Positions 27,812-37,430 of a DNA stretch of 64,000 bases are shown piece after piece. The stretch comes from an uncultured Paracoccaceae bacterium (lineage in GTDB: Bacteria; Pseudomonadota; Alphaproteobacteria; Rhodobacterales; Rhodobacteraceae). Position 1 is the stretch's first letter; each line of letters starts with the position of its first letter. The notes below the pieces were generated by a model, which searched no databases, was not told where the DNA came from, and saw only the letters and a program-made list of their open reading frames with translations. The position numbers and the translations under genes are program-made. Where the stretch lies: NCBI GenBank assembly GCA_947497185.1, contig CANMFL010000006.1, positions 124,001-188,000 of the forward strand, given 5' to 3'.

Positions 27812-30100
27812 ATGAATAAGGCGATTACTGACGGTGTGGTGTTGATGCCGCTGCCCTTTGCGGCGGGCTTGGGCGTTTGGTCGACGGAGGACGGCACACC
27901 GGGAACGGACACCTATGCGACGGATGCATCTGGTGCTTTTGTGGCCGCCGATCAGGATTTTGGCGGCTGTTTGGAGGTCGTGAAAAACGTCAGTACGCAG
28001 CGCCTGCGGTATATGGGAGAGACGCCGATTTTGCCGGGCTGCTATTTGCAGGTGACGACAAGGGTAAAGGCGGTTGCTGGTCCGTTGCCAACGGTGCGGA
28101 TTGCTGCGTTTCCGGGGGCTGCGGGTGGCGGCAAGGTTTCTGGTTTGCCGGAAACCGGACCGGCGATCACGTTAACCACGATAGGCGAGGTGGTAGAGGT
28201 GTCCGCGATCATCGGTGTCGGGGATCGCACGGGCGTTGATATGGTTTGGCCAAACGCCGCGTATGGGCATTTTGGGATTGATCTGACGGGCAGCAACGGT
28301 GGTCTTGTTCGGGTTGATGATCTGGTAATCGAAGACATCACGAGCGCGTTTCTACGTGATATTATGTCGGTCGTTGATGTCCGTGACTTTGGCGCAAAAG
28401 GTGACGGGTCAACGGATGACAGGGCTGCTTTTGAGGCAGCCGACGGTTTCGCAAATGGCCGAACAGTGCTGGTGTCGGCGGGGCAGTATTACCTTGGCGA
28501 CAGTGTGACCATTCAAAGCAAGATCAAGTTTGAAGGCACAGTGCTGCAAGACCCGACAGAACGTTTCATCCTGCAGAATGGATTTTGCTATCAAGCCTAT
28601 GTTGACGCCTTTGGTGACGAAGAAGTGGCGTTTAAAAAGGCTTATCAGGCGCTTTTGAATTTCTCGGATCATGAATCGCTTGACCTGAATGGACGACGGA
28701 TCAGTCTGACTGAACCCGTGGATATGCAGGCCGCTGACCCGTCTCGGTCTGTGTTTGCCACCCGTCGTGTTATCCGCAATGGTCAGTTCCAGCCCGTTGC
28801 TGGACCGAATTGGGACACGACGACGACCACTTCGCAAGGTACGTATGCGACGAGCAATATCCGTCGGTTGTCCAACGTCACGAACATCGCGAATATTCCG
28901 GTTGGGTCATTGGTCGAAGGGGCAGGCGTCGGGCGCGAAGTTTATGTCACCTCGGTCAATGTCGGTGCGAAAACCTTGACCCTCAGCCAGCCGCTGTATA
29001 ACGCCGAAGGCACACAGAATTTTACGTTTAAGCGGTTCAAATACATGCTCGATTTTTCGGGTTATGCTGACCTTGCGCAGTTCGTTCTCGATGACATTGA
29101 TTTTCAGTGCGACGGCGAAGCGAGTGGGATCATGTTGGCGCCGCAGGGGCTGATCTTCCAGCTGCGCGATTCATTCATGACCAAGCCAAAGGATCGCGGG
29201 ATCACGTCGATTGGCACGGGGTGTCAGGGGATGATGATTGATCGGTGCAATTTTACGTCGAACGAACAACCTTTGGATGTTTCATCAAGGACGACGATTG
29301 CATTTAATGCCAATGCCAACGACGTCAAAATCCGTGATAACCGCGTTGCTTTGTTTAAACATTTTTGCGTTTTGGCGGGGTCCGGTAATCTTGTGTCTGG
29401 CAACCATTGGTTTCATGGCGATCAGACGGCAGATGGTGTCCGGTTGGGGGGCATGATCTTTACGCTGCCAAACAGCAAATCCATTATTACGGGCAATTAT
29501 ATCGATAACAACTCTATCGAGCTTACAAACGAACATGAATCCGAGCCTGAGTTCGGGTCGCAATATTCGTTTGGTGGACTGACGATTACTGGCAATATTT
29601 TCACTGCAAATGATGTGGCGCGGTGGTTTAATTTCATCGTGGTCAAACCCTACGGGCCTAATCATTACATCCACGGATTGTCTGTTGTGTCGAATGTGTT
29701 CCGGACGTTGAACGGGGCGATTGATCGGGTCGAAGCGGTGGATTCCTCGTTTGACGATCTTGATTTTAGCCGTGCGCGTGGCGTCACCTTTGCGGACAAC
29801 ACGTTCCACGGCGTCAATGAGCCCTGCTACAATCCCGCATTGATGACGGGGACACAGGCGACGCCTTCGACGACGTGGCAGTTTGATGCAGCACCCTTGT
29901 TGCCGTTTGGCGGGCAGGCGCGGTTCGTGGATTCGATTGTTGCGAGTGGGCCGTTACAAAATGCGAGCAACGCTGCTGTTTTTGAGCTGCCCTATGTGAC
30001 GGATAATCTGGGCACGCGCAAAAGCGAAAGTCGGTTCACTTTTGGCACACCTGTAAAAGGCGCGGTACGGTATCAGGTGCGTATGGATAACCCACTGTAG
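27812..30100 (+). CDS. Large right-handed parallel beta-helix protein (pectate-lyase-3 / GH28-related)
   Basis: 762 residues. An N-terminal beta-sandwich-like region (about 1-175) is followed by the pectate lyase superfamily start VRDFGAKGDGSTDD at about 190-203 and a long beta-helix to about 680. NxxxxGN-like rungs such as SGNHW, TGNYID and TGNIFT recur. No signal peptide, transmembrane helix or recognised catalytic triad is visible. Related Rhodobacteraceae proteins are labelled glycosyl hydrolase family 28-related. A carbohydrate-binding or depolymerase role (as in tailspikes or polysaccharide modification) is inference; secretion would need a non-classical route. AGGGA lies before the ATG. 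A monocistronic unit. Confidence 0.85.
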   Translation: MNKAITDGVVLMPLPFAAGLGVWSTEDGTPGTDTYATDASGAFVAADQDFGGCLEVVKNVSTQRLRYMGETPILPGCYLQVTTRVKAVAGPLPTVRIAAFPGAAGGGKVSGLPETGPAITLTTIGEVVEVSAIIGVGDRTGVDMVWPNAAYGHFGIDLTGSNGGLVRVDDLVIEDITSAFLRDIMSVVDVRDFGAKGDGSTDDRAAFEAADGFANGRTVLVSAGQYYLGDSVTIQSKIKFEGTVLQDPTERFILQNGFCYQAYVDAFGDEEVAFKKAYQALLNFSDHESLDLNGRRISLTEPVDMQAADPSRSVFATRRVIRNGQFQPVAGPNWDTTTTTSQGTYATSNIRRLSNVTNIANIPVGSLVEGAGVGREVYVTSVNVGAKTLTLSQPLYNAEGTQNFTFKRFKYMLDFSGYADLAQFVLDDIDFQCDGEASGIMLAPQGLIFQLRDSFMTKPKDRGITSIGTGCQGMMIDRCNFTSNEQPLDVSSRTTIAFNANANDVKIRDNRVALFKHFCVLAGSGNLVSGNHWFHGDQTADGVRLGGMIFTLPNSKSIITGNYIDNNSIELTNEHESEPEFGSQYSFGGLTITGNIFTANDVARWFNFIVVKPYGPNHYIHGLSVVSNVFRTLNGAIDRVEAVDSSFDDLDFSRARGVTFADNTFHGVNEPCYNPALMTGTQATPSTTWQFDAAPLLPFGGQARFVDSIVASGPLQNASNAAVFELPYVTDNLGTRKSESRFTFGTPVKGAVRYQVRMDNPL

Positions 30101-30221
30101 TACGGTCATGAAATGCTGCGATGCAGAATGTGCATGGCGGCATTGCAGCATTGCCAGTTGTGGGTCCATGTAAATGGGCCCATTTTGGTATCAACAAGAC
30201 CGATATTGAAGGATGCTCGCC

Positions 30222-30440
30222 ATGTCTACTTATAACATGAACACAATGATGACGAACCGCGAGATGGCAATGGCTGTTGTGCGTGTGCCGTTTCAAGCTG
30301 TTAAAGACGCGTTTCTTGGATTTACTCACGCTGTTTCGCGCGCCGAGCAGTTGGAAACGTTGAACGAAATGTCTGACGAAGACCTTGCTGCACGTGGCAT
30401 GACCCGCGCTGAAGCGGCTCAGGCTGTCCTGCGCAGCTAA
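30222..30440 (+). CDS. DUF1127-family small protein
   Basis: 72 residues ending in the DUF1127 motif AEQLETLNEMSDEDLAARGMTRAEA. Alphaproteobacterial DUF1127 proteins have been linked to RNA maturation and phosphate or carbon metabolism; this one has a longer N-terminus than the minimal 50-residue form. The start at 30222 rather than 30213 is chosen because AAGGA lies about 9 bases ahead of it. The stop is one base from the stop of the opposing YdcF-like gene. Confidence 0.88.
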   Translation: MSTYNMNTMMTNREMAMAVVRVPFQAVKDAFLGFTHAVSRAEQLETLNEMSDEDLAARGMTRAEAAQAVLRS

Positions 30441-30441
30441 G

Positions 30442-30936
30442 TCACAATTTCCGGTCCCGCCACCGCCACCAGATTAAACGCATTGCGTAGGCGGGCAGGG
30501 CCGGAATTTCGCGCAAAACCATCCGGTAATGGGTCGGTTTATGCACATCGGACGTGTCGAGCGTCCAAAGCGTTGGACGCAATCCGACGGCCCGCGCTAC
30601 CATCTTTGATCTTGGACCGTGATAGCCGTTTGTGACAATCGTGATGTCTCGAATGCCGTGTTCGCGCAGGATCAGAGCAGCATTTCGCAAGTTTTCGTAG
30701 GTCGATCTCGACTGGTCCTCTGGTTGGATCATGTCGGGCGATACGCCTGCATCAATCAAAATCCTTTGCATAACAGCGGCTTCGGTGGGTGGGTTTTGCC
30801 CCAACCCACCACAGGGTACGATGATATGCGTCGGGTTCTTATGCCACAGCGACGCGGCATGAAGCGTCCGTCGTTCTAACGTCGGCGACGGGCCGTCGGG
30901 CCAAACAGAGGCCCCCAAGATGACAATAGCTTTCAC
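30442..30936 (-). CDS. YdcF/DUF218-family protein
   Basis: 164 residues of the DUF218 fold: AIVILGASVWPDG at the N-terminus (ALVLGAG-like), CGGLGQ, DQSRSTYENLRNA and VTNGYHGPRS are the family blocks. There is no N-terminal membrane helix, so unlike ElyC/SanA it is likely soluble. Function unknown; E. coli YdcF binds S-adenosylmethionine. Its ATG overlaps the hemerythrin-like gene stop in ATGA, so the two are cotranscribed. Confidence 0.85.
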   Translation of the reverse strand: MKAIVILGASVWPDGPSPTLERRTLHAASLWHKNPTHIIVPCGGLGQNPPTEAAVMQRILIDAGVSPDMIQPEDQSRSTYENLRNAALILREHGIRDITIVTNGYHGPRSKMVARAVGLRPTLWTLDTSDVHKPTHYRMVLREIPALPAYAMRLIWWRWRDRKL

Positions 30937-31517
30937 AATTCGGACAGGCCGTATTTCAGCACGACTGGTACGACGAGTTCTTCTTCGTCGATCAGGTGGC
31001 GGTTTAGCAGTGTTCCCAATGTGATCAGTTGCTTGCGTAGGGCCTCGGTCGCGGGGATCAGCTTGGGCAGGGTATCGCGTTGATTGAGCACACCATTCGC
31101 GACCTCGATGAAGTCGTTGAGGTGGCCGTCAATCGCGTGATGATCTTTGTCGAGAATACCAAAACCAGCGCTGATCCGGTTGTCGAGGTCGATCAGTTTC
31201 GGGAAGTAATGTGTGTCTTCAATCGTATGATGCGCGTGCAGTTGTTCGACGAACATGCCGCCATATCGCGCCAGCTGGCTGGTAAAGGTGCGTTGGTCGA
31301 TGGCGTTATCAAGCATCTGCTCGGTCTCATTGGTCATCTGGGCCAAGATCTTGCGAAACATCAGGTGCCGATCGAGCCAGAACCGCAATAACCCTTCAAA
31401 ACCGGGATCGTGTTCCCAACTCGCGCGGGGAAATTCATCGAGCAGCACCCGCAGGGCGACGGGCAATTGGGTGCGCGTTGATAGCTGTAATGTGTCCATC
31501 GTTGCCGTGTAAATCAT
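30933..31517 (-). CDS. Hemerythrin-like (HHE) domain protein
   Basis: 194 residues (188 if the ATG at 31499 is used; neither has a clear ribosome site). A four-helix bundle carries likely di-iron ligands: DRHLMF, HAHHTIEDTHYFP, DKDHHAIDGH and NRHLIDEEE. Oxygen, NO or iron sensing or storage is the usual role inferred for the family. It is divergent from oppA and operonic with the YdcF-like gene. Confidence 0.88.
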   Translation of the reverse strand: MIYTATMDTLQLSTRTQLPVALRVLLDEFPRASWEHDPGFEGLLRFWLDRHLMFRKILAQMTNETEQMLDNAIDQRTFTSQLARYGGMFVEQLHAHHTIEDTHYFPKLIDLDNRISAGFGILDKDHHAIDGHLNDFIEVANGVLNQRDTLPKLIPATEALRKQLITLGTLLNRHLIDEEELVVPVVLKYGLSEL

Positions 31518-31799
31518 TTCGCAATGGGGCGAAACGTATACCGCACGGCCATTTGTCGCGATTCGCCTTTAAGGTGAGTTGCGTGATGACATAAAATAAC
31601 AAATTGCTGCGGAATTTCGAAATTTTCATACATAATTTGGTGCCATCAAAGCCTTTACCCGACGTCGCGCCGATAACAGAAAATGTCTCTTGCGCTTTTA
31701 GGTGCTCTCCCAAATGATAGCCTATCAACGCCGCATAAAAAATGAGCGGAGTGCGAAACGAATGACTTGTAAAAATGGTCAACCAAGGGAGATTTCCAA

Positions 31800-33434
31800 A
31801 TGACACTGACATCCATGCTTAAGGCGACGACGGCAGCGACGCTAGTTTTTGCAGCAAGCGCTGCGTTTGCAGACAGCCATGCAACGCATCCAGACACTGG
31901 CGAGGCGCTGGCGACGGAACAGACATTTACCTACCGCGTGGGCGACGAAAGCCCATCCTATGACCCAGGCGTCGCCGAAGACGTCGATGGCTCTGCGGTT
32001 GTGCGCGATCTGTTCGAAGGCCTGATGAACCAAGACGCCGAAGGCAATTTGGTGCCGGGCGTGGCGACAGGGTACGAAGTGTCAGAAGACGGCAAAACCT
32101 ACACATTCACACTGCGCGACAACGCGAAATGGTCCAACGGCGATCCGGTTGTTGCTGGCGATTTTGTCTACGCATGGAAACGGGCTGCGGCGCCAGAGCT
32201 TGCCTCGCCATACGCGTGGTTTTTTGAATTGATGTCGATTGAAAATGCTGCTGCTGTTGTTGCTGGCGATATGGAGCCGTCCGAGTTGGGCGTGTCAGCC
32301 CCCGACGACCTGACGTTGGTTGTCAGCCTGTCACAGCCGTTGCCATATTTCCCGCAAATGGTGACACACGCGACGACATTCCCAGTGCATAAAGCGACGG
32401 TTGACGCATTTGGTACGGACTGGACAACACCTGAAAACATGGTGTCCAACGGCGCTTATGTCATGTCCGAATTTGTCCCACAGGAAAAATTGGTGCGTAC
32501 GCGCAACGAGATGTACTGGGACAATGAAAACACGATCATCGAAACAGTTACAAAGCTGGTCATCACAGATGAAAACATCGCGCTGACCCGCTATTTGGCT
32601 GGTGAATTGGACCAGACAGATGTGCCTGCAGGCCAGTTCCCGCGTCTTTCGGCTGAGCGCCCAGATGAAGCTATTTCTGTGCCAAGTGCTTGTTCTTATT
32701 ACTATACAATCAACATGACAGATACGACGAACCCAGCTTTGCTGGACGTGAACGTGCGTCAGGCGTTGGCCATGGCAATTGATCGCGATGTGATTGTTGA
32801 GGCGGTTCTGGCTGGCGGTCAGAAACCTGCGTACACATTCACACACTGGGCGACGGCTGGCTTCGAGACACCAGACACGCCAATGGCGTCGATGACCCAA
32901 GAAGAGCGCAACGCGAAAGCGGTCGAGCTGATGACTGCTGCGGGCTTTGGCGCGGATAATCCGCTCGACGTGAGTCTGATTTTCAACACATCCGAAGCGC
33001 ACCGATCTGTTGCGATTGCTGTTTCACAGATGTGGAAACAGACATTGGGTGTGGAAACCGAACTTGGCAACCAAGAGTGGCAGACATTCTTGGAAACACG
33101 CGGTAATCAGGACTATGAAATTGCACGTGGCGCGTGGTGTGCCGACTACAACGAAGCATCCACGTTCCTAGACTTGATGCAGTCAGATTCCGGTTACAAC
33201 GACGCGAAATATTCCAACCCGCGCGTTGACGAATTGATGGCTGAGGCGAAAACGTCTGAGAACCCACAGGCCGCCTACACCGAAGTTGAGCAGATCATCG
33301 CTGAAGATATGCCGATCATTCCTGTTTACCACTACGCCGAAGTGAACATGCAATCTGCGGACCTTGGCGGTTGGCCGTTCACCAACTTTGAGCAGAACTG
33401 GTACTCAAAAGACCTTTACAAGATTGCTGAATAA
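31800..33434 (+). CDS. oppA: Oligopeptide ABC transporter, substrate-binding protein
   Basis: Periplasmic receptor (SBP family 5, Cluster C). 544 residues; signal peptide about 1-24 (LVFAASAAFA), then YRVGDESPSYDPGVAEDVDGSAV, which matches the OppA/MppA N-lobe, and KTYTFTLRDNAKWSNGDPV, the family signature. AGGGAGA lies 7 bases before the ATG. First gene of oppABCDF. Peptide specificity cannot be read directly. Confidence 0.95.
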   Translation: MTLTSMLKATTAATLVFAASAAFADSHATHPDTGEALATEQTFTYRVGDESPSYDPGVAEDVDGSAVVRDLFEGLMNQDAEGNLVPGVATGYEVSEDGKTYTFTLRDNAKWSNGDPVVAGDFVYAWKRAAAPELASPYAWFFELMSIENAAAVVAGDMEPSELGVSAPDDLTLVVSLSQPLPYFPQMVTHATTFPVHKATVDAFGTDWTTPENMVSNGAYVMSEFVPQEKLVRTRNEMYWDNENTIIETVTKLVITDENIALTRYLAGELDQTDVPAGQFPRLSAERPDEAISVPSACSYYYTINMTDTTNPALLDVNVRQALAMAIDRDVIVEAVLAGGQKPAYTFTHWATAGFETPDTPMASMTQEERNAKAVELMTAAGFGADNPLDVSLIFNTSEAHRSVAIAVSQMWKQTLGVETELGNQEWQTFLETRGNQDYEIARGAWCADYNEASTFLDLMQSDSGYNDAKYSNPRVDELMAEAKTSENPQAAYTEVEQIIAEDMPIIPVYHYAEVNMQSADLGGWPFTNFEQNWYSKDLYKIAE

Positions 33435-33518
33435 GCCATTTTGTGACCTTCACGCCTTCGGTATTCCACCGGAGGCGTGATCTGTTTTACGCAACTTGCC
33501 AATGCGGACACCCATCAT

Positions 33519-34442
33519 ATGTTAAGCTTTATCGCCCGACGCCTTGCCGTCGCGATCCCGACGTTATTGATCCTCGTGGTCTTGTCGTTTGTCCTGATGT
33601 ACGCGGCCCCCGGCGGCCCGTTCAATTCGGAACGTCCTTTGCCGCCAGCGGTTTTGGCGAATATCGAAGCCAAATACGGGTTGGACCAACCGTTCTGGAA
33701 ACAAATCGCGAATTACGTTGTTGGCGTTGTGACCCAGTTCGATTTTGGACCGTCATTCCAGTACAAAGATCGCAGCGTGAATGACATTATCGCCCAAGGT
33801 TTCCCTGTCACGCTGACTTATGGCGCTTGGTCGTTTGTCGTCGCAGCGGTCGTCGGTATTTCGTTGGGTGCCGCGGCTGCCATTAAGCAGAATTCGTGGC
33901 TGGACTACATGGCTGTTGGTTTCACGATTGGCGCTCAAGTGCTGCCGAACTTCGTGATGGCACCGATCCTTGTGCTGATCTTTACGTTATGGCTCGGTTG
34001 GTTGCCGGGCGGTGGCTGGAACGGCGGGCAATGGGAAAATCTGATCTTGCCAGTGATTGCCTTGTCCACATCCTACATGGCGTCGATTGCGCGGATCACG
34101 CGGTCATCGATGTTAGAGGTTTTGAACACGAACTTCATCCGTACAGCGCAAGCCAAAGGGCTATCACCGAGCCGCGTCATTTTCCGCCACGCGCTGAAAC
34201 CTGCGATGTTGCCGGTTCTGTCCTACCTCGGGCCGACATTTGTGTTCATGATCACTGGTTCCGTTGTTATCGACATCTTCTTCTCAACGGGTGGTATCGG
34301 CCGCTTCTTTGTCGATTCCGCATTTAACCGCGATTATTCCGTCATTATGGGGATCACCATTTTGGTCGGTTCCATGACGATCCTTTTCAACCTTCTGGTC
34401 GATGTGCTTTACGCATGGATCGACCCGAAAATCAGATACTAA
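33519..34442 (+). CDS. oppB: Oligopeptide ABC transporter permease OppB
   Basis: 307 residues, six predicted membrane helices, with the EAA loop region RTAQAKGLSPSRVIFRHALKPA. Sequence and length follow E. coli OppB closely (start MLSFIARRLAVAIPTL at 33519; the upstream ATG at 33477 is rejected). The 84-base gap from oppA is the largest in the operon and may hold a stabilising hairpin for the abundant oppA mRNA (GCCTTCGGTATTCCACCGGAGGC-like sequence at about 33450-33476). Confidence 0.95.
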   Translation: MLSFIARRLAVAIPTLLILVVLSFVLMYAAPGGPFNSERPLPPAVLANIEAKYGLDQPFWKQIANYVVGVVTQFDFGPSFQYKDRSVNDIIAQGFPVTLTYGAWSFVVAAVVGISLGAAAAIKQNSWLDYMAVGFTIGAQVLPNFVMAPILVLIFTLWLGWLPGGGWNGGQWENLILPVIALSTSYMASIARITRSSMLEVLNTNFIRTAQAKGLSPSRVIFRHALKPAMLPVLSYLGPTFVFMITGSVVIDIFFSTGGIGRFFVDSAFNRDYSVIMGITILVGSMTILFNLLVDVLYAWIDPKIRY

Positions 34443-34454
34443 GGGGGCGTCGTA

Positions 34455-35381
34455 ATGTTACCACACGCAAAAGACGTCGAATCCGTGGGCGAAGCCGTGC
34501 AACTGGCCGAAGTCCAAGGTCGGTCGCTATGGGCTGATGCGCGGACCCGGTTTTTCCGCAATAAGGCTGCTGTTTTTGGTCTGATCCTTCTTGTCTGTGT
34601 CGCGATTTTCGCCATCTTCGGCGGGTTCTTCACCCAGTATGAGCGCGATGTTGTTGATTTTTCGTTAATGGGCGCAAATGCCTATAAAGGTGTGCCGTCG
34701 TTTGAGACTGGCCACTACTTTGGCACCGACGCGTCTGGTCGTGATCTCTATGCGCGGATCGTTCAGGGGACTGCGATTTCGATCATGGTCGGCGTCGTTG
34801 GCGCGACTGTTGCTGTGATCGTCGGGACGCTTTACGGGGCGACCGCTGGATATTTTGGTGGCCGTGTCGATGGCATCATGATGCGGACCGTGGACGTGCT
34901 GATGTCGATCCCGTTCATGTTCGTTCTGATCCTGATGTTGGTGATTTTTGGTCGTTCAATGTTCATGCTGTTCCTCGGGATCGGCCTGATTTCATGGCTC
35001 GACATGGCACGGATTGCGCGGGGGCAAACGTTAACCATCAAGAACAAAGAATTCGTCGAAGTTGCCCACGCGATTGGTGTGCATCCGCTCAAGATTATTC
35101 TGCGCCATATCGTACCCAATCTGCTCGGTATTGTAGCGGTCTACGCGACATTGTTGGTGCCGCAATTAATCATCTTTGAAAGCTTCATCAGCTTCCTTGG
35201 ACTCGGTGTGCAAGAACCGAATACATCGCTGGGCGCACTGCTATCAGAAGGCGCATCGAACATGTTCAACGGCACGATTTGGCAACTGCAATTCCCGCTC
35301 ATCGCCTTTGTTTTCACCATTTTTGCATTCTTCTTTGTAGGCGATGGCCTGCGCGATGCACTCGACCCAAAGGACCGCTGA
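34455..35381 (+). CDS. oppC: Oligopeptide ABC transporter permease OppC
   Basis: 308 residues with the OppC N-terminal extension before the first membrane helix (LWADARTRFFRNKAAVFGLI), six helices, and the EAA motif EVAHAIGVHPLKIILRHIVPN. It pairs with OppB to form the membrane channel. 12 bases after oppB and 2 bases before oppD. Confidence 0.95.
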   Translation: MLPHAKDVESVGEAVQLAEVQGRSLWADARTRFFRNKAAVFGLILLVCVAIFAIFGGFFTQYERDVVDFSLMGANAYKGVPSFETGHYFGTDASGRDLYARIVQGTAISIMVGVVGATVAVIVGTLYGATAGYFGGRVDGIMMRTVDVLMSIPFMFVLILMLVIFGRSMFMLFLGIGLISWLDMARIARGQTLTIKNKEFVEVAHAIGVHPLKIILRHIVPNLLGIVAVYATLLVPQLIIFESFISFLGLGVQEPNTSLGALLSEGASNMFNGTIWQLQFPLIAFVFTIFAFFFVGDGLRDALDPKDR

Positions 35382-35383
35382 AT

Positions 35384-36352
35384 ATGGCACTTCTGGAAAT
35401 TGAAGACCTCAAAGTCACGTTCAAAACTGCGGACGGTGACGTGAATGCTGTTAACGGTGTGAGCTTTGGCGTTGACGCGGGCGAGACGCTTGCGATTGTC
35501 GGTGAAAGTGGATCCGGCAAGTCGCAGACGGCTTTTGCGACCATGGGTATTCTGGCCCAGAACGGGCGGGCGACTGGTCGCGCGATGTTTGATGGGCGCG
35601 ACCTGTTAACCATGAAGCAGGGCGATCTGAACAAAATTCGCAGCCGCGATATTGCGATGATTTTCCAAGATCCGATGACCTCATTGAACCCGTATTTGCG
35701 CATTTCGGACCAGATGGCCGAAGTCCTGCAGGTCCACAAAGGCATGTCGAAACGAAATGCGGTGCGCGAGGCCGCGATCATGTTGGATGCGGTGAAAATT
35801 CCCGACGCAAAAAACCGGATCACGATGTATCCGCACGAATTTTCCGGCGGGATGCGCCAGCGGATCATGATCGCGATGTCGCTGCTGTGTCAGCCGAAAC
35901 TGCTGATCGCGGACGAACCGACAACTGCGCTTGACGTGACTGTCCAGGCCCAGATTATGGATGTTCTCAGCGACCTGCGACGCGATCTTGGGACTGCGGT
36001 CATCTTAATTACACATGACCTTGGGGTTGTAGCAGGATTTTGTGATCGAACGCTCGTGATGTACGGCGGGCAGGTGATGGAAGAGGCCGAAACGGGTGCA
36101 TTGTTCAAAACCCCGACGCATCCCTATACTAAGGGCCTGCTGCGCGCGGTGCCGCGTTTGGACCGTGATGATGCGGCGTTGCAAACCATCGCAGGAGAGC
36201 CGCCAGACATGTCGCGATTGCCCGTGGGGTGCCCGTTTTCACCGCGTTGTGATGTGGTGATGGACCATTGTCCGACAGTGCGACCGCCGCTTGAAACCGA
36301 AGGTAATCGCCGCCGCGCGTGCCATCTTTCCGCTGATGAGGTGACATCATGA
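35384..36352 (+). CDS. oppD: Oligopeptide ABC transporter ATPase OppD
   Basis: 322 residues. Walker A GESGSGKSQ, signature FSGGMRQRIMIAMSL, Walker B LLIADEPTTALD, H-loop THDLG, and the C-terminal oligo_HPY motif with four cysteines-type pattern (CPFSPRC..CP..C), which may hold an iron-sulfur cluster as in related Dpp/Opp ATPases. AAGGA before the ATG at 35384. It overlaps oppF by 4 bases (ATGA). Confidence 0.95.
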   Translation: MALLEIEDLKVTFKTADGDVNAVNGVSFGVDAGETLAIVGESGSGKSQTAFATMGILAQNGRATGRAMFDGRDLLTMKQGDLNKIRSRDIAMIFQDPMTSLNPYLRISDQMAEVLQVHKGMSKRNAVREAAIMLDAVKIPDAKNRITMYPHEFSGGMRQRIMIAMSLLCQPKLLIADEPTTALDVTVQAQIMDVLSDLRRDLGTAVILITHDLGVVAGFCDRTLVMYGGQVMEEAETGALFKTPTHPYTKGLLRAVPRLDRDDAALQTIAGEPPDMSRLPVGCPFSPRCDVVMDHCPTVRPPLETEGNRRRACHLSADEVTS

Positions 36353-37356
36353 GCAGTCCAATTCTGTCCGTCAAAGACCTGTCCGTCACGTTCGATGTGC
36401 GCCGTCAGGGCGCATGGCCGTGGACGCCACCGCGCAAATTACATGCTGTCTCCGAGATGTCGTTTGATCTGATGCCCGGCCAATGCCTTGGTGTTGTTGG
36501 GGAAAGTGGCTCTGGCAAGTCGACGCTTGCACGGGCCATCGTAGGTACCGTGCCGTCATCGGGCGGTCAGATCAATTTCGAAGGCGCTGATCTTGCCAGC
36601 ATGGATACGCGCCAACGGCGTGTGCATCGGCGTGATGTGCAGATGATTTTCCAAGACCCGTTGGCGGCGTTGAACCCGCGCATGACGGTCGGCGAAATCA
36701 TCGCTGAACCACTGATCACCCATGAACCCGCGACACCGCGTGCAGAGGTCAAAGCCCGTGTGCGCGAACTGATGGAGCGGGTCGGGCTGCTGCCCAATCT
36801 GATCAACCGTTACCCGCATGAATTCTCTGGCGGGCAATGCCAGCGTATCGGGATCGCGCGCGCATTGATCCTGAAACCCAAGTTGGTGATTTGCGACGAA
36901 CCAGTGTCCGCGCTGGACGTATCTGTGCAGGCACAGGTTGTGAACTTGCTGATGGAATTGCAAAAAGACTTTAATCTTTCGATGATTTTCATCGCGCATG
37001 ATTTGTCTGTCGTCAAACACATCTCGGACGAGATCATCGTGATGTACTTGGGGCGACAAATGGAAAAAGCCGATGCTAAAACGCTGACGACAGCACCGGA
37101 GCATCCCTACAGCCAAGCCTTGATTTCGTCGGTCCCGATCCCTGATCCGGTTCTTGAAAAAGCGCGCGTTCGCCCAATTTTGGATGGTGAATTACCGTCG
37201 CCCTTGGCCCCGCCATCAGGCTGTGTTTTCCGCACGCGTTGCCCCAAAGCACAAGCATCCTGCGCAGGTGATCGGCCTGTCATGCAAAACCTCGGAAACA
37301 ACCATGAAGTCGCGTGCCCGTTCCATGAGCCGCTTCAGGTGTTATCGATAGCCTAA
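36349..37356 (+). CDS. oppF: Oligopeptide ABC transporter ATPase OppF
   Basis: 335 residues. Walker A GESGSGKST, signature FSGGQCQRIGIARAL, Walker B LVICDEPVSALD, H-loop HDLSV, and a C-terminal Cys-rich CVFRTRCPKAQASC segment. It forms the heterodimeric motor with OppD. Last gene of the operon; hairpin at 37386-37416 follows. Confidence 0.95.
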   Translation: MSSPILSVKDLSVTFDVRRQGAWPWTPPRKLHAVSEMSFDLMPGQCLGVVGESGSGKSTLARAIVGTVPSSGGQINFEGADLASMDTRQRRVHRRDVQMIFQDPLAALNPRMTVGEIIAEPLITHEPATPRAEVKARVRELMERVGLLPNLINRYPHEFSGGQCQRIGIARALILKPKLVICDEPVSALDVSVQAQVVNLLMELQKDFNLSMIFIAHDLSVVKHISDEIIVMYLGRQMEKADAKTLTTAPEHPYSQALISSVPIPDPVLEKARVRPILDGELPSPLAPPSGCVFRTRCPKAQASCAGDRPVMQNLGNNHEVACPFHEPLQVLSIA

Positions 37357-37385
37357 CGCCCGGCTTCTTTGACTTTCTTTAAATC

Positions 37386-37416
37386 CCCGCCGGAGGCTTC
37401 CGCAGCTTCCGGCGGG
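37386..37416. terminator. Hairpin between oppF and tamB
   Basis: CCCGCCGGA and TCCGGCGGG with a 13-base loop, between convergent oppF and tamB. TTTCTTTAAAT precedes it, so on the minus strand (tamB) an A/T tract follows: it fits a tamB terminator best and may stop oppF too. Confidence 0.6.
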
Positions 37417-37430
37417 TGGATCAGATGCGT

